Assembly (NCBI GenBank): GCA_020632755.1
Contig: JACKEY010000012.1
Coordinates: forward strand, 62,001-126,000
Direction: 5' to 3'
Source of the DNA: Alphaproteobacteria bacterium
Lineage (GTDB): Bacteria > Myxococcota_A > UBA796 > UBA2385
Length of the DNA stretch: 64,000 bases
Part shown: positions 36,153 through 44,029 of the stretch, piece by piece
How positions within the stretch are numbered: position 1 is the stretch's first letter
Layout: each line of letters begins with the position of its first letter
Position numbers and translations under genes: made by a program
The notes under the pieces: model-generated
The model's input: only the letters and a program-made list of their open reading frames with translations
Told to the model about the DNA's origin: nothing
Databases searched by the model: none

Positions 36153-36953
36153 TCAGGCCTCGAGCACCACGCGATCCATCGACAGCGGCGGCAGCGCCAG
36201 GGCGGGCTCGGCGGCGACGGCCCGGTCCCACCACGGCAGCGACCGCCACAGCTCGGCCTGGTCGGCCCACAACGGGCTGGTGACGTCGAGCTCGCTGCCG
36301 TCGGGCAGCGGCAGCTTCAGCCGCAGGCAGTGCAGGCCCAGCCGCTGCACGCCGTGCTGCTCGCGCCACAGCCGGTTGACGCGGGAGTCCCCGTGCTCGC
36401 CGTCGTGGATGATCGGGTGGTGCAGGTCGCGGACATGGCGACGGACCTGGTGGTGGCGGCCGGTCTCGGGGAACACGCGCAGCAGGCTGCAGCGCGGATC
36501 CTCGCTGGCGCCCAGGCCCTCGATGTGGGACACGGCTTCCTTGAGGCCCTGCTCGGTCAGGATGCTGCTGCGAACGGTCTGCACGCCGTCGTGGGCCCAC
36601 GCCCCGCGCACGAAGGCCAGGTAGGTCTTGTGCGACTCGGCGGCCGACAGGGCCGCGGAGAGCTGCCCCGCCATCTCGCTGTCGGTGGCCAGCAGCAGGC
36701 AGCCCGAGGTCTGACGGTCCAGCCGATGGACGAGGAACACCCGCCGCCCGAGCATGTCGCGGACCCGCTGGAGCATCGCGCTGGCCCGGCGCATCCGCGG
36801 CCCCCGGTGGACCACCACGCGCGGTGGCTTCGACACGACGACCCAGCGTTCGCCCTCCGCGAGCAGCGGCACGGGAGGATGACGGTGCACACGCACTCCA
36901 CGGGTCGCGGTTCGACGGGAGCCTACGATATAGTCATCCATCGCGGCGGCCAC
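36153..36953 (-). CDS. truC: RluA/TruC-family pseudouridine synthase
   Basis: A 266-residue pseudouridine synthase. The catalytic motif is HRLDRQTSG (about 77-85, Asp80), preceded by VVVHRGPRM and followed by KTYLAFVRG, and the second half has PETGRHHQVRRHVRDLHHPI (RluA-type RQH variant). No S4 domain, as in TruC (tRNA-U65) enzymes; another RluA relative is possible. ATG 36941 is an alternative start. Upstream is a divergent region shared with the VWA lipoprotein gene. Confidence 0.88.
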   Translation of the reverse strand: MAAAMDDYIVGSRRTATRGVRVHRHPPVPLLAEGERWVVVSKPPRVVVHRGPRMRRASAMLQRVRDMLGRRVFLVHRLDRQTSGCLLLATDSEMAGQLSAALSAAESHKTYLAFVRGAWAHDGVQTVRSSILTEQGLKEAVSHIEGLGASEDPRCSLLRVFPETGRHHQVRRHVRDLHHPIIHDGEHGDSRVNRLWREQHGVQRLGLHCLRLKLPLPDGSELDVTSPLWADQAELWRSLPWWDRAVAAEPALALPPLSMDRVVLEA

Positions 36954-37067
36954 TCCTTCCCAGGGGTGTGCCTGCCGGGGACCCCGGCACCTCGCCCCGC
37001 CTCATCGTCACCCGCCTTCATCCCCTCGACGGCATGGCGCTCCACGCGCCCCTCCCGGAGGAACTCC

Positions 37068-38363
37068 ATGCGCAAGCTCGCCGCCCTGCTCCTGCTCACC
37101 GGCTGCTCCGACTACGATCTGCACCGCCCGGACCCCAAGGAAGGCGGCAGCGAGCCCGAGGACACGGGCGTGCCCGACGAGCCGACGCCGGACCCGGACA
37201 TCGAGGTCGATCGCGACAGCATCGACTTCGGCGGGCTGGCCAAGGAGTGCCCGAGCGCACCCGAGCTCTTCACCATCACCAACGTCGGTGAAGGCACGCT
37301 GGTCGTCGACTCCTTCGACTGGGGCGGCACCGGCAGCAGCGCCTACACCGTCAGCGGGGTCATCCTGCCGTTCTCGCTCGAGCAGGATCAGTCCGTCGAT
37401 GTCCAGGTGGTGTTCGAGCCGAACGCCTGGGTCAGCTTCGAGCCGACCCTGAAGATCCAGAGCAACGACCCCGACGAGCCCACCGTGGGGGTCGAGCTCG
37501 CCGGCTACGGCGCCGAAGACGCGGTCTACGAACAGTCCTTCGAGCAGGACTTCCACGAGAAGCTGGACGTCGTCTGGATCATCGACAACTCGGGCTCGAT
37601 GAGCGACGACCTGCGCACGGTGGCCGCCAACTTCGAGAGCTTCATCACCGTGTTCGCCGAGCTCGACACCGACTGGCAGATCGCGGTCATCACGACCGAC
37701 ATGGATCTGCCGGCCGACTCCGGTCGCATCCAGGGTGCGATCATCACGCCGGACATGGCCGACCCGGTCGGCGAGTTCGTCCGCCAGGTCGACCAGGGCT
37801 CGAAGGGCTCGGCCACCGAGGTCGGCTTCGAGGCGCTGCAGGCCGCGCTGACGGACCCGCTGTTGTCGGGCTTCAACGCCGGCATCATGCGCGAAGACGC
37901 CGCCCTGGCCGCCGTCGTCATCAGCGACGAAGACGACAGCTCGTTCACCAGCGCCGACAGCTTCAACACCTGGTTCTCGTCGCTGAAGACCGAGCCGGAG
38001 CTGACGACCTTCTCGGCGATCTGCGAAGACTTCTTCATCAGCTGCTACAAGTACGGCGAAGCGGCGGACCTGACCGGCGGCATCGTCGGCGACATCGCGA
38101 GCACCGACTACATCACGGTCCTCGAGAACATCTCCCGCGCCAGCGCCGGCCTGACGGTCAGCTTCGACCTGGACAACGAGCCGAGCGACCTGTCGCGCGT
38201 CGTGGTCATGGTCGAGGACCGCGTGATCTCGCAGGACAGCACCAACGGCTGGACCTACGACAGCCGCGACGTGGCCATCCGGTTCTGGGGCGACGCCATC
38301 CCCGAGCCCGGCGAGACCGGCACGGTCGAGTACCCGGTCGCGACCGAGTGCCTCAGCGAGTAG
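37068..38363 (+). CDS. Lipoprotein with ASH-like and VWA domains
   Basis: A 431-residue lipoprotein. The lipobox (LLLLTGCSD) is followed by an acidic Pro-rich linker. Then comes an Ig-like ASPM/choice-of-anchor-type domain (about 45-150: IDFGGLAKECPSAPELFTIT; QSNDPDEPTVGVEL), then a von Willebrand A domain with an intact MIDAS (VWIIDNSGSMSDD, about 168-180; later VVISDEDDSSF). Such proteins bind metal and partners on the cell surface. ATG 37068 has GGAGG at good spacing. Divergent from the pseudouridine synthase. Confidence 0.85.
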   Translation: MRKLAALLLLTGCSDYDLHRPDPKEGGSEPEDTGVPDEPTPDPDIEVDRDSIDFGGLAKECPSAPELFTITNVGEGTLVVDSFDWGGTGSSAYTVSGVILPFSLEQDQSVDVQVVFEPNAWVSFEPTLKIQSNDPDEPTVGVELAGYGAEDAVYEQSFEQDFHEKLDVVWIIDNSGSMSDDLRTVAANFESFITVFAELDTDWQIAVITTDMDLPADSGRIQGAIITPDMADPVGEFVRQVDQGSKGSATEVGFEALQAALTDPLLSGFNAGIMREDAALAAVVISDEDDSSFTSADSFNTWFSSLKTEPELTTFSAICEDFFISCYKYGEAADLTGGIVGDIASTDYITVLENISRASAGLTVSFDLDNEPSDLSRVVVMVEDRVISQDSTNGWTYDSRDVAIRFWGDAIPEPGETGTVEYPVATECLSE

Positions 38364-38397
38364 GCGGCTGATCGGCCCGCTGCCGACCCGGCGCTCG

Positions 38398-38411
38398 GGG
38401 GCTTGCGCCCC
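38398..38411. terminator. Weak terminator hairpin between convergent genes
   Basis: GGGGC, a TTGC loop and GCCCC form a short stable hairpin between converging genes. Several GC-rich alternatives overlap it. Confidence 0.35.
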
Positions 38412-38438
38412 GCGCGGGGGGCGCGGCGGGCGTCGCGC

Positions 38439-39731
38439 TCAGCGCAGGTAGCGCACCGGGGCCGCCGGCTGCAGATCGCCGGCGAGCACGCCGTCGCGGG
38501 CCACGATGCGACCGTTGACGACGACCAGCTGCGGCGGCACGCCGATCTCGCGGCCGATGTAGGGCGACCAGCCGGCGGAGGAGTGCAGATCGACGTCGCG
38601 GAGCTTGGCGGTCTCGCCCTCGGAGAACAGCACCAGGTCGGCGTCGGCGCCTTCTTCGATCGCGCCCTTGCCCTGCAGACCGAAGATGCGGGCGGGCGCC
38701 TCGCAGCACATCTCGACCAGCCGCTCGAGGCCCAGCCGGCCGTGCTTGATGGCGCCGAGCAACAGGGGCAGGAGCGAGTCGACGCCGGGCAGACCGCTGG
38801 GGGCACCCCAGTAGCCGGCCGACTTGTGCTCGCGGGAGAGGGGCACGTGGCCGCTGGAGAACAGGTCGACCCGGCCGCGCTTGATGGCGGCCCACAGGGC
38901 GCGCCGGTCGAGCTCGGGCCGGATGGCCGGGTCGTGCTTGAGCAGCGCGCCTTCCTGGTCGGTGATGTCCGTGCTCAGGAAGAGGTGGACCGGCGTGATG
39001 CCCGAGGTGAGGGGCACGTCGTCGCGGAAGGGGTCGTAGAGGTTCAGCTCGCCGGCGGTCGAGAGCTGGTGGATGTGCACCGGGCGGGACGAGCCGCGCA
39101 CCAGCTCGAGGAGGCGCTTGCTGGCGGCCAGGGCGGCCTTGGCCGAGTGCACGTCGTTGTGCAGCGGGGCCGGCACGTTCTGCCACTTCCGGGTGGCCTT
39201 GGCCACGGTGGCCGGGTCTTCGACCCGCACTCCGAGCAGGCCGGAGGTCTCGGCATGCAGGCGGGCCAGGCCGTCGAGGTCCAGGCCGCCTTCGGTCACG
39301 GTGGCGCTGATGCCGACCGCGACGCCTTCGGCCACCAGCTCGTCGAGACCTTCGGCCCGGTCGTCCCGCGCGACGGCCCACACCCCGCCACCGACGAGCG
39401 CACCGTCCGCGGCGGCGAGGGCGTCGCGCACGTCCTGGGGCGAGGTCCCGTCGACCGGGCGGTGCAGCAGCGTGGTGACGCCCTTGGCGATGGCGGCGCG
39501 ACCCTCGGACTTCCACAGCGCGGACGCGTCGGTGCCGGGCGCGGTGAGGGTGACGTCCCCATCGATCACGCCCGGGATCAGGAAGCGCCCGATGGCGGAC
39601 AGCTCTTCACGGGCCTTGCCCGCCGGGTTGCCGCCCACGAAGGCGATCTTGCCGTCTTCGATCGCCACGTCGGCCACCAGGCGGCCGCCGGACCGAACGA
39701 TGGTGGCGTCACGGATGATGAGGTCGTACAC
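38439..39731 (-). CDS. Dihydroorotase-like amidohydrolase, metal ligands missing
   Basis: A 430-residue cyclic-amidohydrolase family protein with composite N- and C-terminal beta sandwich and TIM barrel. It starts YDLIIRDATIVRSGGRLVAD as in dihydroorotases and hydantoinases. At the metal site the family's DxHxH is replaced (LIPGVIDGDVTL), PHH is PVH, and the late DHAP is GHVP (FSSGHVPLSREHK). The Lys/His sites VHIHQLST and HLFLSTD remain. It is therefore likely a noncatalytic homologue, like the pseudo-DHOases that partner aspartate carbamoyltransferase, or has changed chemistry. The GTG start 39731 fits homology; the frame stays open upstream antisense to other genes. Confidence 0.85.
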   Translation of the reverse strand: MYDLIIRDATIVRSGGRLVADVAIEDGKIAFVGGNPAGKAREELSAIGRFLIPGVIDGDVTLTAPGTDASALWKSEGRAAIAKGVTTLLHRPVDGTSPQDVRDALAAADGALVGGGVWAVARDDRAEGLDELVAEGVAVGISATVTEGGLDLDGLARLHAETSGLLGVRVEDPATVAKATRKWQNVPAPLHNDVHSAKAALAASKRLLELVRGSSRPVHIHQLSTAGELNLYDPFRDDVPLTSGITPVHLFLSTDITDQEGALLKHDPAIRPELDRRALWAAIKRGRVDLFSSGHVPLSREHKSAGYWGAPSGLPGVDSLLPLLLGAIKHGRLGLERLVEMCCEAPARIFGLQGKGAIEEGADADLVLFSEGETAKLRDVDLHSSAGWSPYIGREIGVPPQLVVVNGRIVARDGVLAGDLQPAAPVRYLR

Positions 39732-40019
39732 GGGTTGCTCCAGGGGGCCCCTCGACGACCCGGGCAGCGTCTGGCGACGGTGCACCCGAAGGGGGCTCGG
39801 GGGTTCGGGACACGCGCTGCTCGCCAGGCGTCTGGACGCCGGCGCGCGTGGGCCGACCCGCACGGACCGGAGCCGTATCCGGTTTGTGCGGGAGCGTCGC
39901 TCCCGGGCCGGAAGTGCGACATCGAGGGGGCGCCGGGCCCTCGCCGCGCGCGGTGGGCCGGACGCTCGACCCGCAGCCGGACGCCCCCGGGCGCACCGGA
40001 CGGCGTTAGCCGCTGGCCC
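39732..40019. other. Divergent intergenic region
   Basis: A 288-base spacer between divergent starts. Its frames are open on the minus strand, but the sequence reads as non-coding GC-rich DNA. It presumably holds promoters for both genes; no clear box was recognised. Confidence 0.4.
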
Positions 40020-40778
40020 ATGCCTCGCACCGTGCTCCTCGTCCCCGGCCCTCCGACCGGGCCCGACCTCTGGACCCAGGTCCAGAAGCGACTGGCCCCG
40101 CGCCACGCGACCCGCGTGGCGACGCTCCTGGACGCGGCCGAGGCCGAGCCGACCGTCGGCGGGCAGGCAGCCTGGCTGGCCGATCGCATCGCCTCGCTGC
40201 GCAGCGACGGCGAGCTGGCGGTCGTGGCGCACGGCCTCGCGGTCCCGGTGGCCCTGCGGGCGACCCCGTCCGAGGTGCCACTCGTGCTCTGCAACGGCCC
40301 GATCCGGGCCGGCGGGCCGGCGGCGGACCTCGCGGGAGCGCTGCTCCGGTCCCTCCCCCTCCTCGCCCCCGTCGCCTTGAACCCGGCCATTTCTCTGCGA
40401 TTCCTGGCGTCCTCCGCCGGTCTTCGGCGCGCAGTGCGAAACCCCTACGTGATGGACCACGACACGGTTGTCACGGTCTGCGGGAACGCCTTCGTCGACG
40501 GCGCGGCCCGTCGACGCCTCGCCCGGTTCCTCGCGGACCTGCCGGCGGCCCTTCGTTCCACGCCGGGGCGGGGCGGCCCCACGCTCGCCCTCTGGGGTGA
40601 CGAGGACCGCCTGCACCCTGCTTCCGCGGTGGACGAGCTGCGCCTCCTCGCCCCCGCGACCACCCACATCGCGGTGCCCGGCGGCCGGCTGATGCACCCC
40701 GTGGAACGTCCCTGGGAGGTCGCGGACGCGGTCGCGGCGTGGCTCGCCGACCTGCGCGATCCGGTGGCGGCGGGCTGA
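40020..40778 (+). CDS. Alpha/beta-hydrolase-like protein lacking nucleophile Ser
   Basis: A 252-residue protein with an alpha/beta-hydrolase pattern: LLVPGPPTGPDLW oxyanion strand, the nucleophile elbow ELAVVAHGLAVPVAL (about 64-78), LALWGDEDRLHP with the acid Asp and a terminal MHPVERP with the base His. The elbow reads A-H-G-L-A, so the usual Ser is Gly (about residue 69). It is then either non-catalytic or uses different chemistry. It diverges from the DHOase-like gene, which likewise lacks catalytic residues. Confidence 0.72.
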   Translation: MPRTVLLVPGPPTGPDLWTQVQKRLAPRHATRVATLLDAAEAEPTVGGQAAWLADRIASLRSDGELAVVAHGLAVPVALRATPSEVPLVLCNGPIRAGGPAADLAGALLRSLPLLAPVALNPAISLRFLASSAGLRRAVRNPYVMDHDTVVTVCGNAFVDGAARRRLARFLADLPAALRSTPGRGGPTLALWGDEDRLHPASAVDELRLLAPATTHIAVPGGRLMHPVERPWEVADAVAAWLADLRDPVAAG

Positions 40779-40894
40779 CCACGACACGGATGTCGCGATT
40801 TCGCGTTTCGAGGCGTCGGAAGGTCGGCAGGAGGACGAGGACCGAGCGACACCACCCACGTCATCTCCAATACTTACGCGACCCCCGTGCAGGC

Positions 40895-40910
40895 TGGCAC
40901 GCTTCTCGCA
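40895..40910 (+). promoter_or_regulatory. Candidate sigma-54 promoter
   Basis: TGGCACG, four bases, TCGCA gives GG-N10-GC with 15 of 16 agreement to the -24/-12 consensus (TGGCACGNNNNTTGCW). It lies in an intergenic region, about 11 bases upstream of the probable start of a short transcript. Confidence 0.6.
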
Positions 40911-40920
40911 ATACACCGCT

Positions 40921-41008
40921 GCGGAGATGCTGAAAGGTCCGGCGCAGCCCCCCTGCACGACCTCACCGCAGGAACACCCGGTCGCTTCGGCGGCCGGGTG
41001 TCTTCCGT
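40921..41008 (+). ncRNA. Candidate sigma-54-driven small RNA
   Basis: Between the sigma-54 element and a strong terminator is a ~85-base intergenic stretch with no ORF of merit. It contains a small hairpin with a C-rich loop (GCAG, five C, CTGC) and ends in the UUCG-capped terminator. C-rich loops are typical of sRNAs that pair with Shine-Dalgarno sequences. It could instead be the leader of the flavoprotein gene at 41079, ended by attenuation. Expression is inferred only. Confidence 0.42.
40974..41001 (+). terminator. UUCG-capped terminator hairpin
   Basis: A 12-bp stem (ACACCCGGTCGC with GCGGCCGGGTGT, one T-G pair) closed by a TTCG tetraloop and followed by CTTCCGTCT. It is 195 bases past the hydrolase gene, too far to be its obvious terminator, and it fits the end of the candidate sRNA. 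Confidence 0.75.
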
Positions 41009-41078
41009 CTCGGCCTCGCCCTCGGATCGAAGGCTGCGTCCTTGTGGCCGACCGGCGCGCACCGGATACCGTGCGTCC

Positions 41079-43172
41079 ATGCCCGACCTCCGCCAGAGCG
41101 ACGCCGACCTCGACACGGCGGCCTACCGTCGCGATCTGTGGCCCCGGGACACGCTCCGACTGATCGCCGACGAACAGAACGACGCCCCCGAGCGCGTGGT
41201 CTGGCCGCGCGACGACGACGAGGTCGCGGCGGCCCTGCGGCTGGCGGCGGACCGGGACCTCGCGGTCGTGCCCTACGGCGCCGGCTCCGGCGTCTGCGGC
41301 GGTGCCCAAGGCCGGGCCCGCAGCATGGCCCTGGACCTCAAGGCGATGGGCCGCATCCTGGAGCTCGACACCGAGGCCCGCACGGTGCGCGTGCAGCCCG
41401 GCGTCCTGGGCCAGCACCTCGAGGACTGGCTCGGCGTCCGGGGCTGGATGACCGCGCACAGCCCGTCGTCGATCAGCTGCTCCACCGTGGGCGGCTGGGT
41501 GGCAGCGCGCAGTGCGGGCCAGTTCAGCAGCCGGTACGGCGTCGTCGACGACATGCTCCTGGCAGCCCGCGCCGTCACGCCGACGGGCACGATCCGGGCG
41601 GGGGCCTGGACGCCCGATGGCGAAGAGGACCTGTTGCCCGTGCTCTGCGGCTCGGAGGGTGGCCTGGGCGTGCTGACGGAGCTGATGCTGCGCGTCGCGC
41701 CGCACCCTGAGAAGCGCTGGCTCCGCGGCTACGCCTTCCCCAACCTTCCGAGCGCCTGGACCGCGATGCGCCGCATCATGCAGGCCGGGCTGTGGCCCTC
41801 GGCCATGCGGCTCTACGACCCGCTCGACACGGCCCTGAACCGCACGACCAAGGACAAGAAGCCCCACAAGCAGCGCGAAGGCGTGGGGCTGCTCGGGCGC
41901 ATGCGCGAGGCGCTCACCCGGGTGCCGACCCTGCGCGGGCACCTGGCCGACCTGCCGCTGGCCCTGCCCGGGCTGGTCAACAGCATGGTCGGGGGACTGG
42001 GCGACGAAGTCGCGATGATCCTGGGCTTCGAGGGCCCCGCAGCGGTGGTCGACGCCCAGGTGGCCGTGGCGCAGACCCTGCTGACGGCGGGCCGCGACCT
42101 CGGCGCTGGCCCCGGAGAGCGGTGGTTCGGCCACCGCCACGGCGTGTCCTACAAGCTCGCGCCCGTGTTCATCGCCGGCGGCTTCGCCGACACGATGGAG
42201 GTCGCCGCCCCCTGGTCCCGCCTGGAGGCGCTGCACGACGGGGTCCGCCAGGCGATCGCCCGCCACGGCCTGGTGATGGCGCACTTCAGCCACGCCTACC
42301 CGGAAGGCTGCTCGATCTACTTCTCCTTCGCCGCCCGCGGCGAGCTCGCCACCTACGACGCACTGTGGACCGACGCCCTCGACGCCGCCGCCGCCGCGGG
42401 GGGCACGGTCACCCACCACCACGGGGTCGGGCAGCTGAAGTCCCGGGCCGCTGCGCGAGAGGCGGGCCACGCGCTGCGCGTGTGGTGGGAACTCAAGGAT
42501 CGGCTCGATCCCGAGGACCGCATGAACCCGGGGCGGCCCTTCGCCCGCGGGGTCGAGCCTGCTCCGGGCCCCCCCCCCGACACGGGGAGCGGGCCGGTGT
42601 TCACCGTCGACCGCCAGAGCCTGATGGCCGATGTGGATCCCCAGGCGTCGCCTGCCGAGCTCGACGCGGCCCTCGCTGAGCGTGGCTACCAGCTTCGGAT
42701 CCGCGTGGACCGGCCCCTCGCCCGGTGGCTGCCCGCGCTCGACCGACGCGCGCTGGACGCCTGGGAGTGCCCGGTGTTCGCCGTGCAGGTCCGGTTCGCG
42801 GACGGCGCCTCGGCCCGCGTCGGCCCGGCGCCTCGCTCCGCCGCCGGCCCGGACTTCCGTCCCGCGCTGCTGCGCCGAGCTGTCGCCGAGCGGGTGCAGG
42901 TCGCGATCCGCCCGCTGACGGATGCTCCCGACATCGTGCTCCGCCCTCCCGCGGGCCACGCCGATGCCCGCGACGTGCGCCCGACCTGGCGCAAGGACGG
43001 CCGGTGGGGCTTCGCACCCGAGCTCGAGCCCGTCGCCGACGCCGTCGGAGGCGAGCCGGCCCGTGGCCGTAGCCCGCGTCGCCACCCCGCCGAGCCCCGC
43101 CCCCCCGAACTGAACCCCTCCGAGCCCAACCCCTCCGAGCCCCGAGCCGCCGCCGGGACGGAGACCGAGTGA
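41079..43172 (+). CDS. Alkyl-DHAP-synthase-like FAD oxidase with extra C-terminal domain
   Basis: A 697-residue VAO/PCMH-family flavoprotein. The FAD domain has VPYGAGSGVCGG (about 64-75) and SSISCSTVGGWVAARSAGQ (about 127-145). The cap domain has DTMEVAAPWSRL and the active-site triad of histidines in GTVTHHHGVGQLKS (about 443-456), features of alkylglycerone-phosphate (ether lipid) synthase. Residues about 500-640 form an extra domain (VFTVDRQSLMADVDPQAS) that looks like a second, truncated oxidase-type N-terminus, followed by a Pro/Glu/Ser repeat tail. It overlaps the Fe-S gene (GTGA), with a lipid kinase further down, supporting a lipid or electron-transfer role. Confidence 0.82.
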   Translation: MPDLRQSDADLDTAAYRRDLWPRDTLRLIADEQNDAPERVVWPRDDDEVAAALRLAADRDLAVVPYGAGSGVCGGAQGRARSMALDLKAMGRILELDTEARTVRVQPGVLGQHLEDWLGVRGWMTAHSPSSISCSTVGGWVAARSAGQFSSRYGVVDDMLLAARAVTPTGTIRAGAWTPDGEEDLLPVLCGSEGGLGVLTELMLRVAPHPEKRWLRGYAFPNLPSAWTAMRRIMQAGLWPSAMRLYDPLDTALNRTTKDKKPHKQREGVGLLGRMREALTRVPTLRGHLADLPLALPGLVNSMVGGLGDEVAMILGFEGPAAVVDAQVAVAQTLLTAGRDLGAGPGERWFGHRHGVSYKLAPVFIAGGFADTMEVAAPWSRLEALHDGVRQAIARHGLVMAHFSHAYPEGCSIYFSFAARGELATYDALWTDALDAAAAAGGTVTHHHGVGQLKSRAAAREAGHALRVWWELKDRLDPEDRMNPGRPFARGVEPAPGPPPDTGSGPVFTVDRQSLMADVDPQASPAELDAALAERGYQLRIRVDRPLARWLPALDRRALDAWECPVFAVQVRFADGASARVGPAPRSAAGPDFRPALLRRAVAERVQVAIRPLTDAPDIVLRPPAGHADARDVRPTWRKDGRWGFAPELEPVADAVGGEPARGRSPRRHPAEPRPPELNPSEPNPSEPRAAAGTETE

Positions 43173-44023
43173 GCACGCCGCGCCCCGCCGATCTCGACAC
43201 CTGCGTGTACTGCCCCAAGCTGTGCCGCCACGTCTGCCCGGTCGCGGTCGGCAGCGCCCGCGAAGCCGCGGCGCCGTCCAACATGGCCCTGCATCCGTGG
43301 CGCTTCCTGCGCGGCGACGGCTCGGTGAGCCTGGCCCGCGAGGCCGCCGCCTTGTGCGTGCACTGCGATGCGTGCACGGACCACTGCGACGTGCACCGGC
43401 CGCTCGGCGACCTGCTGGCCGCCGTGCGCCACCAGCTCCTGCCGCCGGCCCCGGCCGCGGCCCCCGGTCCGATCGAAGGCGCCGGCCGTCGCGTGGCCGT
43501 CGAGGCCGACGACCGCCGCTGGGCCGAAGCCCTCGCCGAGCACCTCGGAGAGCCGGTGGCCCGGCTGCGGACCGACGATCACCTCGGCGCCGCCCACCTC
43601 GCCCACCCCCTCGCCGACGGCACCCACGCCGCGGCCCTGCGCGCGCTGCTGCAGGGGCGCGTGGCGGTGGTGGCGGATCACCGCTCGCTGTCGGCCCTGC
43701 GTGCCGTGGGCATCACCGCCGAGCACCTGGTCGACCGGGTCGCGCTGGCGGACGAACCGGGCACCTCGCACCATCCCTGCCTGGGTCCACGGCTGCCCGG
43801 CGCGACCGTGCCCGGGGCGCTGGCCTGCTGCGGCGCCCGGGAGCGGCTGCAGGAAGTCCATCCCGACACCGCCCGGCAGGTGGCCGCCCACCTGGGCCGT
43901 ACCCTCTCCGACGAGGGCGAGGGTCCGCTCAAGAGCCCCGACAGCGCCTGCGCATGCGCCCTGCGCGACGCGGGCTTCGCGGTCCGTGACCCTGTCGACG
44001 CCTTGCTCCACCCCCTGCACTGA
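43169..44023 (+). CDS. 4Fe-4S ferredoxin-type protein (GlpC/GlcF-like)
   Basis: A 284-residue protein with two N-terminal 4Fe-4S motifs (CVYCPKLCRHVCP at about 12-24 and CVHCDACTDHCD at about 63-74), followed by a region with scattered Cys (CCGARERLQE; SACACALRDAG) reminiscent of degenerate CCG domains that coordinate Fe-S or bind quinone-linked partners. Such proteins pass electrons from FAD oxidases such as GlcD and GlpA. Overlap with the flavoprotein gene suggests a complex. The C-terminal CCG-type ligands are incomplete. Confidence 0.78.
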   Translation: MSTPRPADLDTCVYCPKLCRHVCPVAVGSAREAAAPSNMALHPWRFLRGDGSVSLAREAAALCVHCDACTDHCDVHRPLGDLLAAVRHQLLPPAPAAAPGPIEGAGRRVAVEADDRRWAEALAEHLGEPVARLRTDDHLGAAHLAHPLADGTHAAALRALLQGRVAVVADHRSLSALRAVGITAEHLVDRVALADEPGTSHHPCLGPRLPGATVPGALACCGARERLQEVHPDTARQVAAHLGRTLSDEGEGPLKSPDSACACALRDAGFAVRDPVDALLHPLH

Positions 44024-44029
44024 GCACCC

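Noticed and set aside
38439..43085. A 1548-residue minus-strand reading frame
   Set aside because: Only 38439-39731 matches a protein family. The rest is antisense to well-supported genes and open only because of high GC.
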